The notes under the pieces: model-generated | Told to the model about the DNA's origin: nothing | The model's input: the letters and a program-made list of their open reading frames with translations, nothing else | Database searches by the model: none | Shown: in pieces, positions 38,526-47,937 of the stretch | Numbering within the stretch: the first letter of the stretch is position 1 | Layout of the letters: every line of letters starts with the position of its first letter | Translations under genes and position numbers: made by a program | NCBI GenBank assembly: GCA_031268315.1 | Contig: JAIRXK010000003.1 | Span: 1-59,582, forward strand | Source of the DNA: Puniceicoccales bacterium | GTDB lineage: Bacteria; Verrucomicrobiota; Verrucomicrobiia; Opitutales; JAIRLM01 | Direction of reading: 5' to 3' | Length of the DNA: 59,582 nt

Positions 38526-38750
38526 AGTTTTATTCCTCCAGACAAACCCTTCGCAATGGAAGCCTGTCCCAAAAGCACAATGCGTCCACCGCGAAGATGG
38601 AGACAGCACCTCAGCGAAATTTCGGTCTGTCAAATACTTTCGTCGAATAAATATTCTCCACGGAATTGAACTGCGACTTGCCTACATTTGAAAGTTGTAG
38701 CAAGATGATTTTTCCCACTGATTCCACCATGCCTCTCAATTCGTATTATT

Positions 38751-39140
38751 TCATACGTCGAGTTTCGGCTGAGTTTGAATAAATTTTTGTTTGCAGAGAA
38801 TAGTCATGAATAAAAATGCTAAAAAAAGTAGCATACACCCAAAAAATACATTTAAAATTGCCGAGACGGCCACTGTGCTCCAAGTAGCAATAATTGAAGG
38901 AAATACATGAATGAGGATAATAAATGTTGCCGTCCCAATACTTAGGACAGCGGCGATGCATGTTAAAACGCAAAATAAAATTTTTCCCACACTCCAAATC
39001 TCCGTGACATTTTGCAGACTTTGCGGTTGATTTATTGAATTTATACCAATGCAATCCGCGCCATTCCCGCCTTGCTGCAATGCTATAGCAGTGGCGCCAA
39101 TGGGCAAGCTCGGTACATGATTTTGATTTTTTGAACTCAT
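38751..39140 (-). CDS. hairpin membrane protein (Inc-like)
   Basis: A 129-residue protein with a polar N-terminus of about 50 residues (starting M-S-S-K-N-Q-N), then hydrophobic stretches at about 52-81 and 84-116 joined by a two- to three-residue turn. A short polar tail follows. This is the layout of chlamydial inclusion-membrane proteins, which lack a Sec signal and carry a bilobed hydrophobic domain. No enzymatic motif. It is divergent from mgtE. Function unknown; ordinary inner-membrane protein is the alternative. Confidence 0.65.
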   Translation of the reverse strand: MSSKNQNHVPSLPIGATAIALQQGGNGADCIGINSINQPQSLQNVTEIWSVGKILFCVLTCIAAVLSIGTATFIILIHVFPSIIATWSTVAVSAILNVFFGCMLLFLAFLFMTILCKQKFIQTQPKLDV

Positions 39141-39232
39141 CTCACGAAAAATAGAAAATTTTTAGAATAATTGCAAGAAAAAATTTATTGAATTTGAAAT
39201 TTCAGCAAAAGACTCTAAGAGAATATCGATCC

Positions 39233-40636
39233 ATGACCGACGAAGAACAGAAAGATTTGGATGAAAATTCCTGCAACGGGGAATTGCGCAATGGTAATAC
39301 GGAGGATTATGAGTTTGAAGAACTCATGGGTCTCTATGAGCATGACTTTGAGGGCCTAGATCGTCTAAAACTTTCCCGCACGTCCCCCCATGCGCTGGGA
39401 CAATTCCTCATGCGCCTTGAGCCGGCAGATCAAACCACATTTCTTCGCAAATTATCAGATCGCACTGCCGGCGAAATTCTTTCGGAAATGGATTCGGAAA
39501 TATCAGCCGAAGTACTTGTTCTCCTGAAGGATCTACGCGCGTTACGTATTTTGGAAAAATTGGAACCCGACGATGCAGCATACATTGTGCGGCAACTAGA
39601 GTTGAATGATCGGGATCGATTGCTAGGGAAGCTGCCCATAGAAACGGCCAAAATCATATATGAGCTTCTCAACTACGACGCCGACACAGCCGGTGGCGTA
39701 ATGACGCCGCATGTGAATAAGATTCACGCCGATTGGACTGTGGACGAATCCATTCAAAAATTGCGCGCTGACGGCGCAAAAAATGAAAATTTGGATATCA
39801 TATATGTTGTCGATGGCGATGGGAGACTTGCGGGAAGTGTTTCCCTCCATCAGCTCATCCTCGCCCGCGGTGGGCAAATTATTGAAAATATTTTCGATTC
39901 TAATATTCAGGGTGCCTGCCATGCCAATGAACCAACCCAGCAAGTTGCTCAGGCAATGGCGGAATTTGACATGAAAAATGTTCCCGTGCTGGATGCCTTT
40001 GGCCGCCTCATCGGCATCATAACCCACGACGATGTGATCGACATACTCCGCGACCATGCAACAAAGGACATTCAAATTTTACACGGCGCCGGTGCCGATG
40101 AAAACATTCATGATCCAATTGCCTACAGCGTGGCCAAGCGCAATCCGTGGCTATTGGTTAATTTAATTACCGCCGCGCTGGGCGCATTTGTCGTTTCCCA
40201 CTTCCAACCGCAAATAGAGCAGTTGACCCTGTTAGCAGTTTTTATGACAATGATCACTAGCCTTGGCGGCAATGCGGGAGGGCAAACCCTGGCCATTTCC
40301 ATCCGCAGTCTGGCTCTGGGTGAGTGGAAAAGTAGGGATACGTTGAGTATTTGTTTCCGAGAAATGGCAAAGGGAATATTAAACGGGATCATCACCGGGT
40401 TTGTCGCCGCCGTTGTGAGCTCATTTCTAACGCGAAATCCGCGCGTTGGCATTGCAATTTTCCTCGCAATGACGCTCAACATGGCCACCTGTGGACTCGC
40501 CGGAGCGATGATTCCTTATCTGCTACATCGTTTAAAGTTTGACCCGGCGCAGAGTGCCTACATTTTCCTGACCATGATCACCGACACTATGGGAATGTAC
40601 ATTTTTCTCACATTGGGCTGCTGGTTTCTTTTGTAA
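39233..40636 (+). CDS. mgtE: magnesium transporter MgtE
   Basis: A Mg2+ channel gated by cytosolic Mg2+. The 467-residue protein has an N-terminal helical domain, then A-D-T-A-G-G-V-M-T-P at the start of the CBS pair (about 155-275). The C-terminal membrane domain carries G-G-N-A-G-G-Q-T, the family pore signature. ATG 39233 (M-T-D-E-E-Q) is chosen over an upstream TTG at 39188. Length is normal. Several membrane segments end the protein. Confidence 0.95.
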   Translation: MTDEEQKDLDENSCNGELRNGNTEDYEFEELMGLYEHDFEGLDRLKLSRTSPHALGQFLMRLEPADQTTFLRKLSDRTAGEILSEMDSEISAEVLVLLKDLRALRILEKLEPDDAAYIVRQLELNDRDRLLGKLPIETAKIIYELLNYDADTAGGVMTPHVNKIHADWTVDESIQKLRADGAKNENLDIIYVVDGDGRLAGSVSLHQLILARGGQIIENIFDSNIQGACHANEPTQQVAQAMAEFDMKNVPVLDAFGRLIGIITHDDVIDILRDHATKDIQILHGAGADENIHDPIAYSVAKRNPWLLVNLITAALGAFVVSHFQPQIEQLTLLAVFMTMITSLGGNAGGQTLAISIRSLALGEWKSRDTLSICFREMAKGILNGIITGFVAAVVSSFLTRNPRVGIAIFLAMTLNMATCGLAGAMIPYLLHRLKFDPAQSAYIFLTMITDTMGMYIFLTLGCWFLL

Positions 40637-40788
40637 ATTTCGCGAACAAATCGAGCATCTAATCGGTTTAAAGTTGGCGGAAGCATTCGCTTAGCGCCAA
40701 ATGATGTGCATTTGTTCCTACCCTACGGGGAAAGTACAATGGAAAATTTTTGCATGGAGTAAAAAATCGCTTGTAATTGGTGAAATTC

Positions 40789-41901
40789 ATGAATAAGCCT
40801 ATAATGTTTTTGTCTATGAATGCGAAAAAACTAGCGAAGTTTTGTTTAGGATTTCTCCTACTTGCAGGGTGTAAATCCATTGGGCCTGCGGCGATTCGCC
40901 AGAATCATCCGCTTTTTAATCAAGCAATTGCACAAACACTCGATGAGCAGTTACTTCTTAACATAATCCGCATGCGGTACCTGGATACTATACACTTTCT
41001 CGACGTTGGAAGTGTGACTGATTCTAGAAATTTGACCTTCAAAGCAGGAACAGATGCTACAAAGTTTTTCGTCAATAGTCCTGGAAAAACATCGGAGTGG
41101 AACCCGTCGACGGCCATTACCTCATCACAAACGCCAACGGTAGTTTATTCCCCCATGCAGGGGCAGGCCTTTGTGAAAAGAATGTACGCACCAGTTCCGC
41201 TACCCATTCTCCTCAATGCTGTCCAGTCGGGTTGGAATGTAAATCGCGTATTTGCAATTTTTGTGGAACAAATTAACGACCTAAAAAATGCGCCAACGGC
41301 TTCAGGTCCAACGCCGATGAAAAATCCAGAGTACGCCGACTTCTTTCAATTTATTAACCTAATTACACCCTTGCTCAAGGATGACGCAATCAAGCTTGGA
41401 ATGGATCCAATTGAACACAAGCGGCTGAATATGCGAATTGTTAATTCTCCAGCCCACACCAATGAAGTGCAATTGCTGCGAAATTTTCTGAATGCCGATT
41501 CGACGACCAATGAATTTTCATTCCAGGAGAATTTCCTTGCGGCCAAGACGGGCGACCTTTGCTTGCGGGTTCGGTCCCTACAAAGCGCGATGTTTTATCT
41601 CGCCAATGGCGTGCAAGTTCCACAGGAACAGATTGATAGAGGACTTGTGCCGATTACCCGCTACGCCGATGGGAGCGACTTTGATTGGTCCATTATTTTG
41701 GGAAAAATCTTTCAAATCCACAGTTCGAAAGTCAGACCTGATTCAGCCTATTTGTCAGTTTTTTATCGTGGTCACTGGTTTTTCATTAATGACAGTGACC
41801 TTACTTCCAAGAGCACATTCATGCTGTTAACGAATATTTTTAATCTACAGGCCGGCGACAGTCATGTGGTTGCGCCGACACTCACTATCCCGGTGAAATA
41901 G
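40789..41901 (+). CDS. outer-membrane-type lipoprotein of unknown function
   Basis: A 370-residue protein with a lipoprotein signal: basic N-A-K-K-L-A-K, hydrophobic F-C-L-G-F-L-L-L, lipobox L-L-A-G-C. The mature part starts C-K-S-I-G-P-A, then N-H-P-L-F-N-Q-A-I-A-Q-T, L-L-L-N-I-I-R-M-R-Y-L-D. These features recur in uncharacterised lipoproteins of Gram-negative bacteria. Start ATG 40789 has GGTGA six bases upstream; ATG 40816 would also leave a signal. It is convergent with 41998-42903. Confidence 0.75.
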   Translation: MNKPIMFLSMNAKKLAKFCLGFLLLAGCKSIGPAAIRQNHPLFNQAIAQTLDEQLLLNIIRMRYLDTIHFLDVGSVTDSRNLTFKAGTDATKFFVNSPGKTSEWNPSTAITSSQTPTVVYSPMQGQAFVKRMYAPVPLPILLNAVQSGWNVNRVFAIFVEQINDLKNAPTASGPTPMKNPEYADFFQFINLITPLLKDDAIKLGMDPIEHKRLNMRIVNSPAHTNEVQLLRNFLNADSTTNEFSFQENFLAAKTGDLCLRVRSLQSAMFYLANGVQVPQEQIDRGLVPITRYADGSDFDWSIILGKIFQIHSSKVRPDSAYLSVFYRGHWFFINDSDLTSKSTFMLLTNIFNLQAGDSHVVAPTLTIPVK

Positions 41902-41922
41902 GGCGGTGCAATCACCGCAGAA

Positions 41923-41956
41923 ATCCACTTCTAGCGATCTTAGGCGCTAGGTGGAT
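41923..41956. terminator. hairpin between convergent genes
   Basis: ATCCAC-TT-CTAGCG, an eight-base loop, then CGCTAGGTGGAT: a strong stem with a two-base bulge. There is no T-run on either side, so it may be an RNA-end structure rather than a standard terminator. Confidence 0.4.
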
Positions 41957-41997
41957 AACTTGTCCATTGATTTCCTGAAAATCTCGGTAACGATCAT

Positions 41998-42903
41998 TTA
42001 AATATTTATTTGCTCAGCTTCTTTGCCGCCTGAATACCACAGATAACCATGATAAACCACCAAAGCAATGGCGAGCAAAAAAACACCAAATGCGACAAAA
42101 ATTGCTAGAGTAAATGCGGATACGGAAGTAAAAAATATTGCAATGCCGGATGGAAGATAAAGAAGCGCCTGGGCTAAATGAAAGAAAAATCGTCCCGATG
42201 CATTGTCCTTCCTCACAATGGCAATGGATTTTTTGATGAGGGCCTCAGTTTTTATTTGCTCGTCGGTGAGTGGCTCCGTTGGAGGAGATTTTTTTAAAAA
42301 TATTTCTGAAAGCCGCTTAAAAAACGATTTATTTGTGGAGCGATTTGCCAAAGAATTCCACCGATAGAGGTAATAAATTCCACTGACGACATTAACTATA
42401 AAACTTCCCAGCGACGAGCTAAATAGGCCCATTATAGGGATGTTGCTTCCTGAGGCAATGATGGAAATGGTCTCAGGAGCATAGAGAAACATTTCCCAAA
42501 ATGCCATGGCAAAGGAGACAGGAACCTGTCTGTAATGCAATTCCAACTCCGCCTGCTTTGCAAGCTTATTCACATTTTCATTCAGAGGATCCTGCTTGTC
42601 CTTTGAAAAATTTTTTTTAAAGAATAACGTAAGGGGCGAAACGCCGTAGTAGATAGTAGAGTATTTTCTCCACTTTAAGTAATGGTAGACAAGAAAACAT
42701 AACTGCAAAATCAGCATTCCGACGGCAATGCTGCAAATGGTTACAATGGAAAAAGGACTAACTAAAATGAGAGAAACCACCGATGGGATGGTGATTACGA
42801 CCGAAACAAGGCTCATGGCAACATCTACGGCGCCGTTTTCGCAGTGAATTTTTGCCGCCATGCATTTCGCCATCCTATCGTAAAAGCAATTCTCCGTGTC
42901 CAT
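41998..42903 (-). CDS. membrane protein with three repeated hairpins
   Basis: A protein of about 301 residues with three hydrophobic hairpins (about residues 26-76, 128-181 and 237-289 from ATG 42903). Each ends in a similar aromatic motif: Y-H-Y-L-K-W, Y-Y-L-Y-R-W and Y-H-G-Y-L-W. Between the hairpins are charged linkers. The three segments look like an internal triplication. There is no transporter signature or signal peptide. TTG 42933 is an alternative start. It is convergent with the lipoprotein gene and divergent from ftsK. Confidence 0.7.
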   Translation of the reverse strand: MDTENCFYDRMAKCMAAKIHCENGAVDVAMSLVSVVITIPSVVSLILVSPFSIVTICSIAVGMLILQLCFLVYHYLKWRKYSTIYYGVSPLTLFFKKNFSKDKQDPLNENVNKLAKQAELELHYRQVPVSFAMAFWEMFLYAPETISIIASGSNIPIMGLFSSSLGSFIVNVVSGIYYLYRWNSLANRSTNKSFFKRLSEIFLKKSPPTEPLTDEQIKTEALIKKSIAIVRKDNASGRFFFHLAQALLYLPSGIAIFFTSVSAFTLAIFVAFGVFLLAIALVVYHGYLWYSGGKEAEQINI

Positions 42904-42991
42904 TGTACCAAGGGTATATGAATAGGATTTCAAAAGTAAAGTATATAAATTCGTTGACAGCGATTAATGTGCTTTTACGATACCATGAATT

Positions 42992-45220
42992 ATGGAAGGG
43001 GAAGGATTTGGCATAAAAAAAAATCGCCTTCGCGGATTATTTTGCGGGAGCATTGGACTCCTTCTCCTCATCGCAGGCATTGGATACGTTCCCGAGCAAT
43101 GCCCGTGGATTAGCACCCGTGCATCCCACGTGAATGGGCCATCCAATCCCATTGGAATCGTAGGGACGTACCTATCATTTGCTGGAATTTCCGTCATTGG
43201 GCTTGGATATTTTTTCATACCGCTATTTCTGCTTCGCGCGGCCTACGCGGACCTGTGGAAATTTTCACAGCCAAATTCGCGGGGAAGAATCTCAGCGATG
43301 GTGGTATTTCTTTGCTGTACACCTATATTTCTTGCCCTTACTCAGTCCTACTTTTCCCTGTTGCAGCGGCCGTGGTTTGGACAATTTTTTCTCAATGGCC
43401 TAGGTGGATTTTTTGGAACCACTATCTATGGAAATATTTTTCGCCAATTCCTCGGCTCCGTCGGTAGTGTTTTAGCGCTCATTATCCCCATTTTTTTTTC
43501 ATTTTGGGCCGTTTTTACACCCAAAAATTCTCTTTCCAATGCCATAGAGAGTACGCTGGAAAACTCCGGTGCATTGGGGCGATTTCTGCGATCTCTTTGG
43601 CAAAAATGCAAACGCTTTCCATTCTTGCCCAACCCATTGCGTCTATTTAAGAGAGATCGATCACCGCGCCTATCGGTCTCTCCAGACGAGCTGCAAATGG
43701 CAACGGCGCTGCAGGCCGCCGACGACAATGGAACTGCGGAAATCGCAGGAACATTGGAGGAGGCATTATCTGAAATCCATGTGGATCAAGAGTTTCCCGA
43801 TGATACTTCGCCGAGGGAAACAACCGTTGACGATGCACTGCTTGCTATGAAATGCTCTTCTACCATCGATGGCGATGCTCCCAATATGAATGAGGAGAAC
43901 TGGGAATTTCCATTCAGAGATTATCAAATTCCGCCCATTGATCTTTTGGATGTGCCATCTTCGGTTGGGGATGGAGTTGAAGAAAGCGCTGCGCTTGGGG
44001 AAGAATTGCGAACAACCCTTCTCCAATTTGGCATTGAGGTGGAAATTGGAGAAATTCAATCCGGGCCAGTGATGACGCGCTATGAAATTATCCCTGCGCC
44101 GGGCATACGGGTGGAAAAAATTGAGAATTTAGACAAAAACATCGCACTGACGCTGCGCGCGCCGTCAGTGCGCATTTTAGCGCCTATCCCTGGGAGAAAT
44201 TGCGTGGGCATAGAAATTCCCAATGCAAATCCCCGCCCCGTCGAATTGCGTGGCATTTTGGAATCGGATGAGTGGAACGATATGTCGGCGGAAATTCCCA
44301 TTGTCCTTGGCCGCCGGGTCACCGGGGACCCAATGATCGCCGATCTTACTCGAATGCCGCACCTCCTCATCGCTGGATCGACGGGATCAGGCAAGACCGT
44401 TTGCATTAATTCCATTCTCGCTTCGTTTCTCTTCTACGCATCACCCAGCGATCTAAGGCTTATTCTTGTGGATCCCAAAATTGTGGAGATGCAAATTTAC
44501 AATCGATTGCCTCACATGCTACTTCCCACACTTACAGATCCGAAAAAAGTTCCCAATGCCCTGCGGTGGCTCATTCGCAACATGGAATGGCGCTATCAAC
44601 TATTTGCCAGCGTTGGAGTTCGCAACATTGCCGGATTTAATGCGAAAGTGATGCGGACGAGGGAAGAGGCAGAGCGAGCATCGGCCATGGATAGGGAGCT
44701 TTCGCCAGAGGAAAGAGCAGCCATGGCCCATGTGCAATCGGCAAGGAGGGAGGCAGCAGAGATGCCCAAGCAGCGGCTTCCCTACATCGTATGCGTTATC
44801 GATGAGCTGGCGGACCTCATGCTCATTGCCTCCGATGACATCGAAAATTCCGTAACACGCCTTGCACAGCTGGCCCGTGCCGCTGGGATTCATCTCATTC
44901 TCGCCACCCAACGCCCGTCTGTAAATGTTATCACCGGCGTGATTAAGGCTAATTTGCCAAGCCGCATTGCATTCAAGGTTGCTTCCAAGGTGGACAGTCG
45001 GACCATTCTCGATGGCAACGGTGCCGATGGTCTTTTGGGCCGCGGAGACATGCTCTTTTTGCCACCTGGGGCATCTACCCTAGTCCGTGCGCAAGGCGCA
45101 TGGGTCAGCGACGAGGAAATTGGGCGTGTTGTCGACTTTATCAGCGCAAAAAATGGATTGCCCCACTTTGACCAACGTGCCATGGAGTTCATTGAGAGTA
45201 ACTGCGAAGGTGATCCATAG
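42992..45220 (+). CDS. ftsK: DNA translocase FtsK, gamma domain absent
   Basis: FtsK moves chromosome ends through the closing septum. The 742-residue protein has about four to five N-terminal membrane segments (to about residue 185), a shortish acidic linker, the beta domain (G-P-V-M-T-R-Y-E) and a motor with Walker A G-S-T-G-S-G-K-T (462-469). V-I-D-E-L-A-D-L-M and G-R-G-D-M-L-F-L-P-P-G-A-S-T follow. It ends soon after E-E-I-G-R-V-V-D-F, where the usual winged-helix gamma domain that reads KOPS would follow. No gamma-like sequence appears in the 45221-45471 gap. Confidence 0.94.
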   Translation: MEGEGFGIKKNRLRGLFCGSIGLLLLIAGIGYVPEQCPWISTRASHVNGPSNPIGIVGTYLSFAGISVIGLGYFFIPLFLLRAAYADLWKFSQPNSRGRISAMVVFLCCTPIFLALTQSYFSLLQRPWFGQFFLNGLGGFFGTTIYGNIFRQFLGSVGSVLALIIPIFFSFWAVFTPKNSLSNAIESTLENSGALGRFLRSLWQKCKRFPFLPNPLRLFKRDRSPRLSVSPDELQMATALQAADDNGTAEIAGTLEEALSEIHVDQEFPDDTSPRETTVDDALLAMKCSSTIDGDAPNMNEENWEFPFRDYQIPPIDLLDVPSSVGDGVEESAALGEELRTTLLQFGIEVEIGEIQSGPVMTRYEIIPAPGIRVEKIENLDKNIALTLRAPSVRILAPIPGRNCVGIEIPNANPRPVELRGILESDEWNDMSAEIPIVLGRRVTGDPMIADLTRMPHLLIAGSTGSGKTVCINSILASFLFYASPSDLRLILVDPKIVEMQIYNRLPHMLLPTLTDPKKVPNALRWLIRNMEWRYQLFASVGVRNIAGFNAKVMRTREEAERASAMDRELSPEERAAMAHVQSARREAAEMPKQRLPYIVCVIDELADLMLIASDDIENSVTRLAQLARAAGIHLILATQRPSVNVITGVIKANLPSRIAFKVASKVDSRTILDGNGADGLLGRGDMLFLPPGASTLVRAQGAWVSDEEIGRVVDFISAKNGLPHFDQRAMEFIESNCEGDP

Positions 45221-45471
45221 GCCGATGCCAGTTATCCGGCGCTGAATGGAAATTTTTTTAATTTGCGTTGGATATCTCCATTGCTTGATTACAAAAAGGT
45301 TTTTTTGAAGCCAAATGCAAGCACCTAGGAGACTTCAATAGAGTGTATTTTTTGCGCAAATCATCCGTTTTTTCGTGGACGCAAAAGGTGGTCCTATTTC
45401 CAGAGCTTTCTGGGGATTTTTTCTAAATTTTCGTTGACTTTCCATCAGTGCAACATTCACCATGGCACCAT

Positions 45472-45546
45472 GCCCTCATCGTCTAACGGTTAGGACACCA
45501 GATTCTCATTCTGGTAATCGGGGTTCGATTCCCCGTGAGGGTGCCA
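45472..45546 (+). tRNA. tRNA-Glu (CTC)
   Basis: A 75-base cloverleaf including encoded CCA. The acceptor stem is GCCCTCA/TGAGGGT, the anticodon stem CCAGA/TCTGG with loop TTCTCAT (anticodon CTC at 45505-45507), and the T-arm CGGGG-TTCGATT-CCCCG. It lies between ftsK and bioW. Confidence 0.95.
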
Positions 45547-45567
45547 ACATTTTAGGAATTTCACGGC

Positions 45568-46323
45568 ATGCGGGGGTGGTTTAGCGTACGTATGCGAGCG
45601 GCAAGGGGCTGCATCCACGAAGAGGGCGGTGAGCATCTATCGGGGTGTGAGCGCATGATTGCCGCCGACGCGATTCGCAGCATCATCGATGGAATGCTCC
45701 AGCGCATTGAGAAACATCCTAAAGGCCAGGCGGATGCAATCAATTTTCGCATTGATCGCATAGAAGAGGCCGATATTGTTCGTATAAACGCACTACCCAT
45801 CGAAAACCGTGTCGCGGCGACGGTTGAGGAAGCGGAAGAAGTGGCAATTCATTGTCTGAAAGAAAGTTGCATCTCCCCGCAGGCAGCGCGAATTGGAGTG
45901 CAACTAATCCGCCACTTAAAAAGCAGCATGCGCGGTGCAATGATTCTGGACGCTGAAAGCGGAGTGCGTCTCGACGAAACGGAAAGCCGTGGAGTGCGTC
46001 TTTCTCACATGGATTGCGAAGACGAAGAGAAATTTTTGTCATTTCTCCGTAGCCATGGCCTCAACGGAACAAAAACCCGAGAGGCACTTATCCTCGCTTC
46101 GAAGGCAAGTGCAATGGACGGCTATCTGGGAGAATTATGCTGGTCCGATGACCCGGGATATGTAAGCGGCTACGTGGCTTCCACCAAGAGCTATTGCCGC
46201 ATCACTCCTCTAAAGAACCACGCAAACCCAATTGGCGGACGCATACTTTTCGTGAAAAAAGGCCTAAATATTCCCAAAGCGATACAATTTTTAGAAAAAA
46301 AACCAACTTTAGTTATCGCCTAG
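45568..46323 (+). CDS. bioW: 6-carboxyhexanoate--CoA ligase BioW
   Basis: BioW activates pimelate to pimeloyl-CoA, the first committed step of one route to biotin. The 251-residue protein has the family N-terminus S-V-R-M-R-A-A, then G-G-E-H-L-S-G-C-E-R, R-G-A-M-I-L, and E-S-R-G-V-R-L-S. These fit known BioW. It lies immediately downstream of tRNA-Glu and alone: no bioF, bioA, bioD or bioB is in the window. A long gap of 134 bases separates it from nhaC. Confidence 0.85.
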   Translation: MRGWFSVRMRAARGCIHEEGGEHLSGCERMIAADAIRSIIDGMLQRIEKHPKGQADAINFRIDRIEEADIVRINALPIENRVAATVEEAEEVAIHCLKESCISPQAARIGVQLIRHLKSSMRGAMILDAESGVRLDETESRGVRLSHMDCEDEEKFLSFLRSHGLNGTKTREALILASKASAMDGYLGELCWSDDPGYVSGYVASTKSYCRITPLKNHANPIGGRILFVKKGLNIPKAIQFLEKKPTLVIA

Positions 46324-46457
46324 CGAGAAATTTTTGCCTGTCTCATGGCACACATGCTTTCTATCGCATAAAATTCTCACAAAAAAACTTGCGGCACAAT
46401 TTCCATTTTTATTAGGAATTTGGAGTGAAAATTACTCACAGCTAAAAATTTGCTACC

Positions 46458-47759
46458 ATGTCCTATATTATTCATTTTTTGCCATTTTTTCTATTTATTT
46501 CTCTCTTCGTTGGTGTGGGTAGTTACCATGCCTGCCTAGGGGTACCCAATGCGTTTTCGCAACTTTCTCCGGTGGTTGCAATTTTGCCTGCTATCGCCTT
46601 GGGATGGATTTTGTACGACGGCGACAGAGGAAAGAGAATGTCCGCGTTCATTGGAGGAATTTGCCACAGAGATATCATTACCATGTGCCTTATTTTTCTC
46701 CTGGCAGGGGCATTTTGCCAGGTAACCCAGGATATCGGCAGCATCCAATCTATGGTTAATCTATCCATCTCGCTGATTCCTCCGCGGTTTTTATTAATTG
46801 GAATTTTTCTCGTGTCTGCATTCGTCTCAACGGCGATAGGCACATCCATGGGAACCATTGCTGCCATTGGGCCAATTGCTGCTGCAATGGGCAATCAGAC
46901 GGGCTTCCCATGCGCCATGGCGCTGGCAACGGTTGTTGGCGGGGCAATGTTTGGCGATAACCTTTCTTTTATTTCGGATACAACTATCGCCGCTGCGCTG
47001 TCCCAGGGAGCGGAAATAAGGGAAAAGTTTAAATTTAATTTGCCCATTGCAGCCGCTGCAGCCGCTACGACTGTCTTGATGCTGCTCTGTTTTTCCAATG
47101 GGAAAACCGCCATTTCTGGAGGTACCTATTCCCCCATTCTCATTGTGCCCTATTTTTTCCTTTTAGGCTGTGCCCTCTGTGGCATGAATGTGCTTTTAGT
47201 GCTATTTGCATCCATAGCCGTTGCTGGATTGATTGGAATTTTTTCAAATTATGACTATGGATTTATTGCATTTAGCAGCAGCATTTGTCATGGCTTTGAA
47301 AGCATGCATGAATTGATGATTTTAACCATGTTTGTCGGCGGTCTGTCTGGCCTATTTAGCAAGGATTTTATGGGAAAAGTTTCCAATGCGTTGGCAACAT
47401 GGAGTTTCTCTAGTGGCCACGGGAAAAAAATTGCCCAATTGCTCATTGGTACGCTGGTTAGCGTATTCGACCTTCTGCTTGCCAATAACACAGTTGCCAT
47501 CATTTTCTGCGGAGACATATGCCGAGAAATTTCTCAGAAAAATAGTATAAAGCCGCACATTAGTGCCACGTGGATGAGTATATTTTCATGCATTTTTCAG
47601 GGAATTATTCCATACGGTCCTCAGTTAATGTTGGCTGGGGTCATTGGTGAAATTTCCCCCATTGCCATCATGCCCCGCGTATTTTATTGCTATCTGCTCT
47701 TTGCTGGAGCCCTATTCGCAATCCTTAGGGGCGAAAGTGTTAGAAAAAATATAAGATAA
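46458..47759 (+). CDS. nhaC: NhaC-family Na+/H+ antiporter
   Basis: A polytopic inner-membrane antiporter that exports Na+ in exchange for H+. The 433-residue protein has about ten to twelve hydrophobic segments and the family motif G-D-N-L-S-F-I-S-D-T-T (near residue 170), preceded by V-S-T-A-I-G-T-S-M-G-T. L-L-A-N-N-T-V-A-I lies near the C-terminus. Substrate is a family-level inference. Its 3' end overlaps the convergent small gene at 47740. Confidence 0.88.
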   Translation: MSYIIHFLPFFLFISLFVGVGSYHACLGVPNAFSQLSPVVAILPAIALGWILYDGDRGKRMSAFIGGICHRDIITMCLIFLLAGAFCQVTQDIGSIQSMVNLSISLIPPRFLLIGIFLVSAFVSTAIGTSMGTIAAIGPIAAAMGNQTGFPCAMALATVVGGAMFGDNLSFISDTTIAAALSQGAEIREKFKFNLPIAAAAAATTVLMLLCFSNGKTAISGGTYSPILIVPYFFLLGCALCGMNVLLVLFASIAVAGLIGIFSNYDYGFIAFSSSICHGFESMHELMILTMFVGGLSGLFSKDFMGKVSNALATWSFSSGHGKKIAQLLIGTLVSVFDLLLANNTVAIIFCGDICREISQKNSIKPHISATWMSIFSCIFQGIIPYGPQLMLAGVIGEISPIAIMPRVFYCYLLFAGALFAILRGESVRKNIR

Positions 47760-47937
47760 TCGCTGTGGCGGCCAGAAGAAAAATTCCATAAAAAACGGGT
47801 CGAGAAAATCGAAACTTCTTTACCGCGTAAGCGGCCGCTGCGATGGGCGATGTCCAAAGGCGATGCCCAAATATGCATTCGATGATGCGTCCGTAGAAGC
47901 GAAGTTTTTCCGAAAGCTTATCCATGGGATTACTCAT
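47740..47937 (-). CDS. small membrane protein overlapping murF end
   Basis: A 65-residue frame starting with ATG that overlaps the murF stop (ATGAGTAA), so translational coupling is likely. It ends with a hydrophobic stretch (F-Y-G-I-F-L-L-A-A-T-A-I-I-L-Y-F-F). It overlaps the end of convergent nhaC by 20 bases. No family is recognised. Confidence 0.45.
   Translation of the reverse strand: MSNPMDKLSEKLRFYGRIIECIFGHRLWTSPIAAAAYAVKKFRFSRPVFYGIFLLAATAIILYFF

Noticed and set aside
40674..40700. Hairpin TTGGCG...CGCCAA after mgtE
   Set aside because: A stem is present but without a T-run or proper distance, so I could not call it a terminator.
45434..45439. TTGACT as a tRNA-Glu -35 box
   Set aside because: No acceptable -10 element lies at the expected spacing.
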